Of a stretch of 64,000 nt of DNA, positions 16,120-25,424 are shown piece by piece. The first letter of the stretch is position 1, and every line of letters begins with the position of its first letter. Source of the stretch: Rhodocyclus gracilis (GTDB lineage: Bacteria; Pseudomonadota; Gammaproteobacteria; Burkholderiales; Rhodocyclaceae); contig NZ_WIXJ01000002.1 in assembly GCF_009617575.1 (NCBI RefSeq), positions 1-64,000 of the forward strand, in the 5' to 3' direction. The notes under the pieces are model-generated. The model did no database searches and was not told the DNA's origin. It was given only the letters and a program-made list of their open reading frames with translations. Position numbers and translations under genes: made by a program.

Positions 16120-16673
16120 TGGCTCGGCGGTCGAACATTGACGGACTGCCGGAAGACGTTCGTCGGTGGCTTGAGCGCGCGCTCGCGGAAAACAATTTCA
16201 GCGGCTACCAGGCGCTGGAAGAGATGATGCGGGAGCGCGGCTATAGCATCAGCAAGAGCGCGATTCACCGCTATGGCCAGAAGATCGAGCGGCGCTTCGC
16301 TGCCATCAAGGCCAGTACGGAGGCGGCGCGCTTCCTGACCGAGGGGGCGGCCGACGACCAGGACGCGCGCTCGGAAGCGGTGATCGCCCTGGTGCAGACC
16401 GAGCTCTTCGAGAGCATCGTAAATCTGCAGGAGGCTGACGATAAAGGGTTGTCGCCGGAAGACCGGATCGGCCTGCTGTCGTCGGCGGCGAAGAACATTG
16501 CGACGCTGGCGCGGGCGTCGGTCAATCAGAAGAAATTTCGGCTTGAGGTGCAGGAAGAGACGCGCCGGAAGCTGCTCGAAGAGCAGGCGAAGAAGCTTGA
16601 TGCTCTGCAGAAGAAAGGCGGCGTGACGCCCGAGACTCGCGCAGCAATCCGCGAAGCACTGGGAATCGCGTAA
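16119..16673 (+). CDS. Small terminase-like protein (DUF3486, Mu gp27)
   Basis: 184 residues with the DUF3486 pattern: LPEDVRRWLERALAENNFSG then a helix-turn-helix (GYSISKSAIHRYGQKIERRF), with a long C-terminal coiled coil. It is presumed to recognise the phage end and load the large terminase. It overlaps the terminase gene by one base. Confidence 0.85.
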   Translation: MARRSNIDGLPEDVRRWLERALAENNFSGYQALEEMMRERGYSISKSAIHRYGQKIERRFAAIKASTEAARFLTEGAADDQDARSEAVIALVQTELFESIVNLQEADDKGLSPEDRIGLLSSAAKNIATLARASVNQKKFRLEVQEETRRKLLEEQAKKLDALQKKGGVTPETRAAIREALGIA

Positions 16674-18085
16674 TGGCCTTCAGGGGCAACGCTAAGTGCA
16701 TTCCGCGTGACGTCGACGCGATCTTCCTACCCTATCAGTCGCGGTGGATCACCGATGATTCGATCCTGAAGCTGATGGAGAAGGCCCGGCAGATCGGTCT
16801 TTCCTGGTCGTCTGCCTACAAGTGCGACGAGCGCACTGCCGCTCAAGGCGCGCGCAACGACCAGTGGGTCAGCTCACGAGACGATCTTCAGGCTCGGCTG
16901 TTTATCGAAGACTGCAAGATGTGGGCGAAGATCATGGACCTCGCGGCGAATGATCTCGGCGAAATCGTAATCGACCCGAAGGCAAAACTGACCGCCTACG
17001 TGCTGGAATTTGCCTCAGGCAAGCGGATCCACAGCATGAGCAGCAATCCAGACGCCCAGGCCGGCAAGCGCGGGGGGCGCGTGCTCGATGAGTTCGCGCT
17101 GCATCCCGACCCGCGCAAGCTCTGGTCTATCGCCTATCCAGGCATCACTTGGGGCGGCAATCTGGAAGTCCTTTCCACGCATCGCGGTTCTCACAACTTC
17201 TTCAACGAACTGATCCGCGAGGTCCGGGAGAAGGGGAATCCGAAGAGCATCAGCTTGCATCGCGTGACGCTACAGGACGCCCTGGATCAGGGCTTCCTCT
17301 TCAAGCTGCAGCAGATGTTGCCTGCAACCGATAAGCGTCAGGCGATGGATGAGGCGGAGTATTTCGATTTCGTGCGCGCCGGTTGTGCCGACGAGGAGTC
17401 GTTCCAGCAGGAGTACATGTGCAATCCAGCCGACGACGATACGGCCTTCCTGGAATACGACCTCATCGCAGCATGCGAATACGCAGCCACCCTGAACTGG
17501 CAGCAACGGGGCTCCGGGCGGATATATACCGGTATCGACATCGGCCGAAAGAAGGATTTGACGGTGGCTTGGCAGGTCGAGGACGTCGGCGACATGTTGC
17601 TTACCCGTCGTGTCGAGCGGCTGCAGAACATGCGCAAATCCGATCAGGAGAAGATTCTCTACCCGATGATCGAGGAAAGCGATCGCACCTGTATTGACGC
17701 GACCGGCCTCGGAATCGGCTGGGCTGACGACGCGCAGGACAAGTTTGGTTCCTACAGGGTCGAGGCGGTGACATTCTCCACCAAGGTTAAGGAAGAGCTG
17801 GCGTATCCGGTTCGCAGCAAGATGGAGGACCGTAAGGTGCTCATTCCCTACGATCCGAAGATCCGCGCAGGCTTGCGTTCTGTGACGAAGCAAACGACCA
17901 GCGCAGGCAATGTTCGCTTTACTGCAGAACGCACGCCTGACGGCCATGCCGATGAGTTCTGGGGGCTGGCGCTGGCGATTCATGCGGCATCCAGTCCGCG
18001 ATCGCCAATTGAATTCACCGCCGCCCCGTCCCGCGCCAGCCGCTGGGATGGCGACGGCCACAGTTACGGTTCAGGAGCCTGGTAA
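16673..18085 (+). CDS. Large terminase subunit (Mu gp28-like)
   Basis: A 470-residue DNA-packaging motor. An N-terminal ATPase shows the KARQIGLSW phosphate-binding loop near residue 40 and GGRVLDEF as Walker B near residue 137. The C-terminal nuclease begins with GIDIGRKKD (D289), and DATGLG and HADEFWGLALA supply further acidic residues. It packages the replicated prophage by headful with host flanks. The frame is intact. Confidence 0.93.
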   Translation: MAFRGNAKCIPRDVDAIFLPYQSRWITDDSILKLMEKARQIGLSWSSAYKCDERTAAQGARNDQWVSSRDDLQARLFIEDCKMWAKIMDLAANDLGEIVIDPKAKLTAYVLEFASGKRIHSMSSNPDAQAGKRGGRVLDEFALHPDPRKLWSIAYPGITWGGNLEVLSTHRGSHNFFNELIREVREKGNPKSISLHRVTLQDALDQGFLFKLQQMLPATDKRQAMDEAEYFDFVRAGCADEESFQQEYMCNPADDDTAFLEYDLIAACEYAATLNWQQRGSGRIYTGIDIGRKKDLTVAWQVEDVGDMLLTRRVERLQNMRKSDQEKILYPMIEESDRTCIDATGLGIGWADDAQDKFGSYRVEAVTFSTKVKEELAYPVRSKMEDRKVLIPYDPKIRAGLRSVTKQTTSAGNVRFTAERTPDGHADEFWGLALAIHAASSPRSPIEFTAAPSRASRWDGDGHSYGSGAW

Positions 18086-19683
18086 TGGCGCAGATCATCG
18101 ACATCAATGGCCGCCCGCTGCGGCGCGAGACGCTGGCCGAGCCGCAAACTTCCCGCATTGCCAATCTGGCGCAGACTTTTGCCGGCCATCCCTCGCGCGG
18201 CCTGACGCCGCCGCGGCTGGCCCAGATCCTGCAGCAGGCCGAGGCAGGCAATCTGACGGCGCAGGCCGAGCTGTTCATGGACATGGAGGAAAAGGACGCG
18301 CACCTCTACGCCGAGATGAGCAAGCGCAAGCGGGCGTTGCTGACGCTGGACTGGCGCGTGGTGCCGCCACGCAATGCGAGCAAGGCGGAAGAAGACGACA
18401 CCGCCTGGGTGAATGAGGTGCTGCGCGACTTCGCCGACCTCGAAGACCTGATGCTCGATGCGCTGGATGCGATCGGCCACGGCTTTTCTGCACTTGAACT
18501 GGAGTGGCAGATGGTCGGCCGCGAGCGGCTGATCGCCGCGGCGCACCATCGGCCGCAGAGTTGGTTTCAGCTGGCGCGCAACGACCAGAACGAGTTGCGT
18601 CTGCGCGACAACAGCGGCGATGGCGCCGAGCTGCAGGCGTTCGGCTGGATTGTGCACACGCATCGCGCGAGGAGCGGTTACATCGCGCGCGGCGGGCTGC
18701 ATCGTGTGCTGGCGTGGCCCTTCCTGTTCAAGAACTTCGCTGTGCGCGATCTGGCGGAGTTTCTGGAAATCTATGGGCTGCCGATGCGCCTGGGCAAGTA
18801 CCCGTCCTCCGGGACGTCGCCGGAAGAGAAGGCGACGCTGCTGAATGCGGTGGTCAGCATCGGCCATGCGGCGGCCGGCATTATCCCGGAGGGGATGTCG
18901 ATCGAGTTTGAGGAGGCCGCCAAGGGGGCTTCTGATCCCTATGTGGCCATGATCGACTGGGCCGAGCGCAGTATCAGCAAGGCGATTGTCGGCCAGACGA
19001 CGAGCAGCGAGGCGAAGTCGACGGGAATGGGCAGCGGCATTGCCAATTTGCACGGCGAGGTTCGCCGCGATTTGCTGCTCTCGGATGCGCGCCAGCTGCA
19101 GGGCACGCTGACGCGCTGGCTGGTGCAGCCGTTGCTGGCGATGAATCGCGGGGTGAGCGATCCGCGGCGCTTGCCTCGCTTCGAATTCGACACCGGCGAA
19201 GCGGAGGATCTGAAGCTGTTTGCCGAGTCGCTGCCGAAGCTGGTGGCGATGGGCATGCGCATCGATCCGGCGTGGGCGCACGAGAAGCTGCGCATTCCTG
19301 AAGCCGCAGAGGGCAAGCCGATTCTGGCGCTGGCGCGGCCGCAGCTTGCCGTTCCGCCTGACGAGCGCCCGGCCGAGGCGGCCGACAAAGGCGGGCAGGC
19401 GGCAGCGCGAGTTGCGCTGAAGGGCGGTAGCCGGGCTACGGCCGAGCTGGATGAGTTCGACCGTCTGGCGGAAGAGATGGCGGGCGATTGGGAGCGGACG
19501 CTGACGCCGCTTGTTTCGCCGATCGAGCGCCTGGCCGAGGAGTGCAAGACGCTGGAGGAGTTCAACGCGCGGCTGCCGCAGACGATTGCGCAAATGGATG
19601 CCGAGGCGCTGACGCAGCTGCTCGCCCAGGGCAATTTTGCGGCGGCGATCTTCGGCCGGGTCGGTGGCGGCCAGGTCGATTGA
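18085..19683 (+). CDS. Portal protein (DUF935, Mu gp29-like)
   Basis: A 532-residue portal of the DUF935 family. Diagnostic stretches are DMEEKDAHLYAEMSKRKRAL near residue 72, LEWQMVGRE, FAVRDLAEFLEIYGLPMRLG and MIDWAERSISKAIVGQTTSS. It forms the dodecameric vertex through which DNA enters the head. It overlaps the terminase stop (TAATG). Confidence 0.92.
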   Translation: MAQIIDINGRPLRRETLAEPQTSRIANLAQTFAGHPSRGLTPPRLAQILQQAEAGNLTAQAELFMDMEEKDAHLYAEMSKRKRALLTLDWRVVPPRNASKAEEDDTAWVNEVLRDFADLEDLMLDALDAIGHGFSALELEWQMVGRERLIAAAHHRPQSWFQLARNDQNELRLRDNSGDGAELQAFGWIVHTHRARSGYIARGGLHRVLAWPFLFKNFAVRDLAEFLEIYGLPMRLGKYPSSGTSPEEKATLLNAVVSIGHAAAGIIPEGMSIEFEEAAKGASDPYVAMIDWAERSISKAIVGQTTSSEAKSTGMGSGIANLHGEVRRDLLLSDARQLQGTLTRWLVQPLLAMNRGVSDPRRLPRFEFDTGEAEDLKLFAESLPKLVAMGMRIDPAWAHEKLRIPEAAEGKPILALARPQLAVPPDERPAEAADKGGQAAARVALKGGSRATAELDEFDRLAEEMAGDWERTLTPLVSPIERLAEECKTLEEFNARLPQTIAQMDAEALTQLLAQGNFAAAIFGRVGGGQVD

Positions 19684-19684
19684 T

Positions 19685-20482
19685 ATGGCGCCGCGCATCG
19701 ATCTGAAGCTGCTTCCGCCGGAAGAGGCGATCGCCTTCTTTCGGCAGAAGGGTTTTCAGATCGGCTTCGACTACCGCGATGTGTGGCAGCAGGAGCATCA
19801 GGCGGCATTCACCGTCGCCAAGGCGATGCAGGTCGATCTGCTGCAGGATATCCGCGCACAGATCGACGCGGCGCTGGCCAACGGTACGACGCTGCAAACC
19901 TTCATCGCCGAGCTGCGGCCCAACCTGGTCAAGCGCGGATGGTGGGGGCGGAAGCTGATGACCGATCCGCTGACCGATGAGACCAAGGACGTGCAGCTCG
20001 GCAGCCCGGCCCGGCTGAAGGTGATTTACGACATCAATCTGCGTACGGCGCACGCAGATGGCCAGTGGACGCGCATCCAGGAGGAGAAGGAGACACTTCC
20101 ATTCCTGATGTATGACCACACGCCGAGCGCGTACGAGCGGCCCGAGCACGCCGCATGGGACGGCAAGGTGTTGCCAGTTGATGATCCCTGGATTCGGGCG
20201 CATTACCCGGTGAAAGCGTGGGGCTGCAAGTGCCGCGTGATCCAGATGGGCCAGCGCCAGCTCGACCGGCAGGGCCTCAAGGTCGGCCAGGCGCCGGCGG
20301 AGAAGTACAGCACCTACACCAACAAGCGCACCGGTGAGACGCAGCAGATCCCGGCGGGCGTCGATCCGGCGTTTCATTACCCGCCGGGCGGCCGCCTTGA
20401 GAACCTGGGCAAGATGCTGGCCGAGAAGGTCAGCGCGCTACCGGCGGCGATGGCGGATGCTGTCACGAAGGAAAAGCGGTAA
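19685..20482 (+). CDS. Mu F-like head morphogenesis protein (gp30)
   Basis: 265 residues from ATG 19685. It carries the Mu F / SPP1 gp7 domain, with IYDINLRTAHADGQWTRIQE and the Cys-containing AHYPVKAWGCKCRVIQM motif. It is a minor head protein needed for assembly. It is shorter than Mu F itself (over 400 residues), although short versions exist. It is the last phage gene: no G, protease, capsid or tail genes follow, which is unusual. Confidence 0.88.
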   Translation: MAPRIDLKLLPPEEAIAFFRQKGFQIGFDYRDVWQQEHQAAFTVAKAMQVDLLQDIRAQIDAALANGTTLQTFIAELRPNLVKRGWWGRKLMTDPLTDETKDVQLGSPARLKVIYDINLRTAHADGQWTRIQEEKETLPFLMYDHTPSAYERPEHAAWDGKVLPVDDPWIRAHYPVKAWGCKCRVIQMGQRQLDRQGLKVGQAPAEKYSTYTNKRTGETQQIPAGVDPAFHYPPGGRLENLGKMLAEKVSALPAAMADAVTKEKR

Positions 20483-20741
20483 GGTCGGGGGCCGCTCAAT
20501 TCAGCGGTTTGGATTGCCGCTCTCGCCGGGCTTCGTTCATTTCCGCTGTTGCAATAAGATTGCGCGGCCGATCTCGGAAACTCCCGGCTTGTTCCAGCTC
20601 TTCCCGGATTTATCGCGCTTCTGCCCCTTCCTTTATCTCACTCCCCTTTATCCGTGGGAAAGAGGTTTCATGTTCGCCGATTCGCATGGCCGCCCACAGT
20701 GGCACAATTGACAAAATAAACGCCAGTTCTGCCACAAACAC

Positions 20742-21704
20742 ATGCTGCCCATTGCCCTGATCGTCGAACCCGGCGCGACGCCTTCGAGCGTCATGCTGAC
20801 GATGGATATGCTTAACGTCGCCAGCCGTTCTCCGGAGGCCGAGGGCTGCCGGCTCGATATTCTCTCGGTGCACGGCGGCACGGTGCGTCTGTCGCCGTGC
20901 GTGTCGGTCGATACGCAGGCGATGCCGGAGGTGTTGGCGGGCTATGCGGCGGTGATCCTGCCAGGGTTCTTTGCCGCCGACGGCGCAGCGCTGATCGAGC
21001 AGTTGCAGACGGTCTGGCAGCCGGTCATTGCCCGCTTGCGTTCGCTGCCCGGCGAGACGCTGCTGGCGGGGAGTTGTTACGGCACCTTCGTCCTCGCCGA
21101 GAGTGGCGTGCTCGACGGCGCTACGGCGACGACGCCCTGGTGGTTGCAGGCGGAGTTCCGGCAGCGCTATCCGCGTATCGCGCTCGATGCCGACGCGGTC
21201 GTTGTCGATAGCGGCCGATATCTCACCGCCGGGGCGATGACGGCGCATACCGATCTCACGTTGCATGTCCTGCGGCGTCTGTTGGGGGCGGCGCTGGTGC
21301 GCAGCGTCAGTCGCATCATGCTGGTCGATGGCGCGCGCGATTCGCAGCGGCCGTTCATGGCGCTGCGCCGGCAGTTCGATGATCCGTTAATCCAGCAGGC
21401 GGCTGACTGGCTGGCGGCGCACGGCAGTGCTGCGGTGACGACGGCGGCGCTCGCCGAGGCCCTGCATGTCAGTTACCGCACCTTGCATCGGCGCTTTCAG
21501 GCAGCGGCGGGGATGCCGCCCCTGGCGTATGTGCAGGATCTGCGCGTCGAGCACGCCAAGGAGCTTCTGGAGAGCACGCGCATGAGCCTTGAGCAGATCG
21601 TCGCGCGGGTGGGCTACAGCGATGTGCCGGCCTTTCGGCGCCTGTTCGTGCGGCGCGCGGGCTTGAGTCCGGCGCAGTACCGGCAGCGTTTCCGGCGCGG
21701 CTGA
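20742..21704 (+). CDS. GlxA-type transcription regulator (DJ-1/PfpI plus AraC)
   Basis: 320 residues. The N-terminal 190 form a DJ-1/PfpI-like domain with the elbow sequence LAGSCYGTF. The C-terminus has two AraC helix-turn-helices (VTTAALAEALHVSYRTLHRR and MSLEQIVARVGYSDVPAFRR). These regulators sense small amines or metabolites through the DJ-1 domain and activate catabolic genes. Its target is not evident; the acireductone dioxygenase gene 127 bases downstream on the same strand is a candidate. It is the first host gene right of the Mu-like prophage. Confidence 0.88.
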   Translation: MLPIALIVEPGATPSSVMLTMDMLNVASRSPEAEGCRLDILSVHGGTVRLSPCVSVDTQAMPEVLAGYAAVILPGFFAADGAALIEQLQTVWQPVIARLRSLPGETLLAGSCYGTFVLAESGVLDGATATTPWWLQAEFRQRYPRIALDADAVVVDSGRYLTAGAMTAHTDLTLHVLRRLLGAALVRSVSRIMLVDGARDSQRPFMALRRQFDDPLIQQAADWLAAHGSAAVTTAALAEALHVSYRTLHRRFQAAAGMPPLAYVQDLRVEHAKELLESTRMSLEQIVARVGYSDVPAFRRLFVRRAGLSPAQYRQRFRRG

Positions 21705-21830
21705 GCGTGCGCGCTTCTCGTGTGGCTTCTCACGGCGGCATAAGTGCATAACGAAGCCGTCTTTGGCGCGCCGCTCGGGCTGGCCTAGAGTGCGGGCTTT
21801 TCTAACCGGGCGCCCGCGAGGCTTTCTGCC

Positions 21831-22433
21831 ATGAGTGTTTTCTCGATCCATTCCGCCACCTTCCCGTCTTCTCATGCAGCGCCGTCGCTCGCCGCGCAGG
21901 CCGGCGAGGTGATCCACGATCATGCCGAGATCGCCCGCCGGCTGGCGGCGCTTGGCGTGCGTTTCGAGCGCTGGCAGGCCGCTGCGCCTTTGCCGGCGAA
22001 CGCCGACGCGCAGGCGGTGCTCGCCGCCTATCGCGAGCCGCTGGCGGCCTTGAAGGCGGAGTACGGCTTTCAGTCGGTCGACGTGATCCGCGTGCAGGCG
22101 GGGCATCCTGATCAGGAGACGCTACGGCAGAAATTTCTCGCCGAGCACACGCATAACGACTTTGAAGTGCGCTTTTTCGTCGAGGGGCGCGGCCTCTTTT
22201 ATCTGCACGTCGGCGAGACGGTGTTCGCGCTGCTCTGCGAGCAGGGCGATCTGGTGAGCGTGCCGGCGAATACGTCGCATTGGTTCGATATGGGCGAAAC
22301 GCCGGACTTCACCTGCATTCGCCTCTTCACCCGCGAAGACGGCTGGGCGGCCGAATTCAGCGGCGATCCGCTGCCGGCGAGCTTTCCGTCGCTGGAGGGC
22401 TACGCTGCCGCCGTCTCGGCGCTGCGGCGCTAA
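21831..22433 (+). CDS. mtnD: Acireductone dioxygenase
   Basis: A 200-residue cupin enzyme of the methionine salvage pathway. It oxidises the acireductone from methylthioadenosine to the 2-keto precursor of methionine (Fe form). Metal ligands are seen in EHTHNDFEVRFFVEGRG (two His and one Glu) and later in PANTSHWFDMG (His). No other mtn gene lies in the window, so the pathway must be completed elsewhere. The downstream neighbour is a convergent PLP sulfhydrylase gene. Length matches the family. Confidence 0.93.
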   Translation: MSVFSIHSATFPSSHAAPSLAAQAGEVIHDHAEIARRLAALGVRFERWQAAAPLPANADAQAVLAAYREPLAALKAEYGFQSVDVIRVQAGHPDQETLRQKFLAEHTHNDFEVRFFVEGRGLFYLHVGETVFALLCEQGDLVSVPANTSHWFDMGETPDFTCIRLFTREDGWAAEFSGDPLPASFPSLEGYAAAVSALRR

Positions 22434-22475
22434 GGGCGCGGCCCTCCGGCGGCCTGTTGGCTTACGCGGGCGCGC

Positions 22476-23672
22476 TCAGGCCAGTGCGATTTCCAGGTCT
22501 CTGATGAGATCAGCCGCATCTTCGAGACCGACCGAAAAGCGGAAGATGCCGTCGCCCGCGAACTCCCGGTAGGTGGCTTCCTGCGCGCTCGTCAGGGTGA
22601 AGGAGGTGCGCAGCATGTCTTGGGTGGCGAGGTAGAAGATCAGGCTGCGGTGATGCCCCAGCGAGACGGCGTAGTGAATGACCTCCAGCCGTTCCGCGAA
22701 AGTGCGGGCAAGGATTTCGCCCGCGCCCTTGACCTGAAAGCTGATCATCCCGGAGAAGTTCTTCATCTGCCGACGCGCCAGCTCGGCCTGCGGGTGCGAG
22801 GCCAGTCCGGGGTAAATGACCCGCGCGACGCGTGGGTGGTCTTCCAGCCAGCGTGCCACGCTGAGCGCGTTTTCTTCATGCGCGCGCATGCGCAGGGGTA
22901 AGGTCGCCAGACCGCGCATGATCAGCCAGGCATTGAAGGGGCTGATGATGCCGCCCAGATGAATGCCGACTTCTTTGCGTAGAACGGCGAGATCGGCCAC
23001 CTTGCCCAGCACGGCACCGCCGATGGCGTCACCGTGCCCGCCGATGTATTTCGTCAGCGAATGCACGACAAAGTCGGCGCCCGACTCCAGCGGACGGGTG
23101 GCGACCGGCGTGGCGAAGGTGGAGTCGACGATCAGCCTGGCGCCCGCCGCGTGCGCGATGGCGGCGACGGCGGCAATGTCGGTGAGCTTGAGGATCGGGT
23201 TGGCGGGCGTTTCGGCGTAAACCAGACGCGTCGTCGGGCGCAGGGCTTGCCGCAGGTTCTCCGGCTGCGAGAGATCGACGCGCGAAACCTCGATGCCCCG
23301 CGCGGGCAGATAGTCCTTGGCGAATTCCGCCACGCCGGCGTAGCTCACGTCGGAGATCACGAGGTGATCGCCGGGTTTGAGAAACTGCAACAGCAGGCCG
23401 GTGCTGGCGGCCATTCCGCTGGCAAAGGCAATGGCCGCCTCGGCGCCCTCCAGTTCTGCGAGTTTCTGCTCCAGCTGGGTAATTGTCGGGTTTCCCCAGC
23501 GCGTATAGATATATGGGGTATTTTCCCCGAAATCCTCGGCAGAGAAAGAAACATCCGGGTCGGTGACGTAGGTGCTTGACATCACCAGATTCGGCGAAGA
23601 CGCGCCGGTGATTTTGTCGGGGGTTTCTCCGGCGTGGACGGCGAGTGTGGCGAAGCCTTTTTTATATGTCAT
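22476..23672 (-). CDS. Cys/Met-metabolism PLP enzyme, O-succinylhomoserine sulfhydrylase or methionine gamma-lyase type
   Basis: 398 residues from ATG 23672, behind an AAGGAA site. It is a fold-type I PLP enzyme with the TRWGNPT region near residue 65, FASGMAAS, and the PLP lysine in VVHSLTKYIGGHGDAIGG near residue 215. It interconverts homoserine esters, cystathionine or methionine with sulfur compounds. Substrate choice cannot be read from sequence alone. RidA is encoded upstream on the same strand, which fits: RidA removes the reactive enamines such lyases release. It is one of four paralogous enzymes within 13 kb. Confidence 0.85.
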   Translation of the reverse strand: MTYKKGFATLAVHAGETPDKITGASSPNLVMSSTYVTDPDVSFSAEDFGENTPYIYTRWGNPTITQLEQKLAELEGAEAAIAFASGMAASTGLLLQFLKPGDHLVISDVSYAGVAEFAKDYLPARGIEVSRVDLSQPENLRQALRPTTRLVYAETPANPILKLTDIAAVAAIAHAAGARLIVDSTFATPVATRPLESGADFVVHSLTKYIGGHGDAIGGAVLGKVADLAVLRKEVGIHLGGIISPFNAWLIMRGLATLPLRMRAHEENALSVARWLEDHPRVARVIYPGLASHPQAELARRQMKNFSGMISFQVKGAGEILARTFAERLEVIHYAVSLGHHRSLIFYLATQDMLRTSFTLTSAQEATYREFAGDGIFRFSVGLEDAADLIRDLEIALA

Positions 23673-23799
23673 TTGATTCGATTTCCTTTCCGCTTGTTTC
23701 CTGTGGATTAACGCACGGGCGTACGGCTCGCGAGGAAGGGTGCCCTCAGTCCGCGCAAAGGTTCCGGCCAGATATTCCGAGCGCGCCTCTGCGGGATGT

Positions 23800-24198
23800 T
23801 CAGTCGGGCGCCTCTGCCGTCGTGCCGTCAGCCGTGCCGGGGCGACAGTCATTCAGGCAGGCGGCGGTCAGGACGATCTCGACCTTGTACTTCGGGTGGG
23901 CGAGCCGGGCTTCGACGCAGGCGCGCACCGGCGCCGAGCCTTCGGGCACCCAGGCGTCCCAGACGCGGTTCATGGCGTCGTAATCGCCTATGTCGGCGAG
24001 GTAAATCGTCGCCTGAAGAATACGGCTCGCGTCGCTGCCGGCCTGCTGCAACAAGCGTGCGACGCTGGCGAGGAGATTCTCGGTTTGTGCGGAAATATCG
24101 GCGTCGAGATTGGCGGGGACTTCGACGATATACACCGTTTTGTTATACGTTACGGCATCGGAGAATCGGCGGGTGGTGCCCAGGCGTTGAATGGTCAT
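23800..24198 (-). CDS. RidA-family enamine/imine deaminase
   Basis: 132 residues of the YjgF/YER057c/UK114 fold. It resembles the family in SAQTENLLASVARLLQQAG, ATIYLADIGDYDAMNRVW and the catalytic arginine segment APVRACVEARLAHPKYKVEI. RidA hydrolyses 2-aminoacrylate and related intermediates made by PLP enzymes. It lies 127 bases upstream of a PLP sulfhydrylase/lyase gene on the same strand, a meaningful pairing. Confidence 0.88.
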   Translation of the reverse strand: MTIQRLGTTRRFSDAVTYNKTVYIVEVPANLDADISAQTENLLASVARLLQQAGSDASRILQATIYLADIGDYDAMNRVWDAWVPEGSAPVRACVEARLAHPKYKVEIVLTAACLNDCRPGTADGTTAEAPD

Positions 24199-24405
24199 GA
24201 TCGGATATTTTTACGTAGTCGAAATATGGGGCGCTCAGAAGGATTTTTCCTTGCTATCTGAGCGGGGTGCGTAAAAAAGTAAAGAAATATTAATCGCGCG
24301 CCGGCGTGTGCGTGCAAGCATAGCGCACATAGCCCACATGGCGGCCTGGCCTGGATACCCTGACGGCGAGATTTTTGAGGCACAGGCCGCTATTGCACAG
24401 TGTGG

Positions 24406-24435
24406 TTGAATCTATATAACGCTTTACCCTATGCT
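24406..24435 (+). promoter_or_regulatory. Probable mosBA promoter
   Basis: -35 TTGAAT (24406-24411), 18-base spacer, -10 TATGCT (24430-24435). A start near 24442 would leave an unusually long 160-base leader before mosB. Confidence 0.45.
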
Positions 24436-24441
24436 GCGACC

Positions 24442-24601
24442 GCACGCTGCCTATGGGCAGGTGGCCGCAGGCCGCACTGAATGCGCTCCGAAGACGCTTC
24501 AAGCTCATCTCTGCCCGCAAGTCGCGCCGGTTTTTGACGGCGCGGGAGGCGGGGCTGGCGGGGGCGTGTTGCGAGTGAAAACCGATGACGAAAGGAACCT
24601 C
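24442..24601 (+). ncRNA. Structured 5' leader of mosBA, possible molybdenum-cofactor riboswitch
   Basis: The leader has a GGCC-GCA-GGCC hairpin, a conserved-looking AATGCGCTCCGAAGA stretch, and a seven-base-pair stem CGCGCCG (24523-24529) / CGGCGCG (24538-24544), then a GAAAGGA ribosome site. The order and some bases recall the Moco RNA motif upstream of moaA. This is a memory-based resemblance, not a model match. Confidence 0.3.
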
Positions 24602-25414
24602 ATGGCCCACACGACAGCGGAGCTCGAAGAGCTCCTCATGCAGCGCTCGCTGACCGATACGCAGCTTCAGGCTGCGGCGGCGGCGGCGCCGGATTTCCGG
24701 ATTCTGCCGGAGGCGACGGTGATCAAGATCGGCGGGCAGAGCGTCATCGACCGCGGTCGGGCGGCGGTGTATCCGCTGGTGGAGGAGATCGTCGCGGTGC
24801 GCAAGCAGCACAAGCTCTTGATCGGCACGGGCGCCGGCACCCGTGCCCGGCATCTCTACTCGATTGCCGCCGGGCTCAATCTGCCGGCGGGTGTGCTGGC
24901 ACAGTTAGGCGCTTCGGTGGCCGACCAGAACGCGGCCATGCTCGGCAGCCTGCTCGCGCAATACGGCATCTCGACGGTGGACGGTGCGGGGCTGGCGGCG
25001 TTGCCGCTCTATCTCGCGGAAGTCAGCGCCGTCATTTTCAGCGGCATGCCGCCCTACAAACTGTGGATGCGTCCGCCCGCCGACGGCGTGCTGCCGCCGT
25101 ATCGCACCGACGCGGGCTGCTTCCTGCTGGCCGAGCAGTTCGGCTGCAAGGCAATGATCTACGTCAAGGACGAAAACGGCCTCTACACCGCGAATCCAAA
25201 GACGTCGAAGAACCCGACCTTCATCCCGAAGATTTCGGTCGATGAGATGAAGTCTGCCGGCCTGCATGACTCGATCCTGGAGTTCCCGGTGCTCGACCTC
25301 CTGAAGTCAGCGCAGCATGTCCGCCAGGTGCAGGTCGTCAATGGCCTCGTCCCCGGCAACCTGACCCGCGCGCTCGCAGGCGAGCACGTCGGCACCATCA
25401 TCACCGCGAACTGA
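24602..25414 (+). CDS. mosB: Molybdenum storage protein beta subunit
   Basis: 270 residues, nearly collinear with the Azotobacter vinelandii MoSto beta chain (starts [55 protein letters not shown]). It has an amino-acid-kinase fold related to UMP kinase. With the alpha chain it makes an (alpha-beta)3 cage that uses ATP to store molybdate as polyoxometalate clusters for nitrogenase. ATG 24602 follows GAAAGGA. mosA starts ten bases downstream. Confidence 0.95.
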   Translation: MAHTTAELEELLMQRSLTDTQLQAAAAAAPDFRILPEATVIKIGGQSVIDRGRAAVYPLVEEIVAVRKQHKLLIGTGAGTRARHLYSIAAGLNLPAGVLAQLGASVADQNAAMLGSLLAQYGISTVDGAGLAALPLYLAEVSAVIFSGMPPYKLWMRPPADGVLPPYRTDAGCFLLAEQFGCKAMIYVKDENGLYTANPKTSKNPTFIPKISVDEMKSAGLHDSILEFPVLDLLKSAQHVRQVQVVNGLVPGNLTRALAGEHVGTIITAN

Positions 25415-25424
25415 GGCGCACGTC

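Larger units (their letters stand above)
3597..20700 (+). mobile_element. Mu/BcepMu-like transposable prophage, incomplete or rearranged
   Basis: A contiguous, intact early-to-head block: repressor, gp16-like protein, MuA, MuB, Gam, GemA, Mor, amidase, holin, both terminase subunits, portal and F. Capsid and tail genes are missing. The right boundary must lie between 20482 and the host gene at 20742, but no clear MuA-site array was found. The left boundary is not resolved: it may lie left of the NA37 operon. The protease fragment at 218-565 points the opposite way. Confidence 0.85.
24199..24601. other. Divergent regulatory region ridA / mosBA
   Basis: 403 bases without a gene. The left part is AT-rich and should hold the ridA promoter. 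The right part holds the mosBA promoter and a leader of about 160 bases with several potential stems. Confidence 0.6.

Noticed and set aside
20483-20741. Right end of the Mu-like prophage by MuA sites
   Set aside because: One loose GTTTCAT-like string is present but no repeated array or matching left end could be found by eye.
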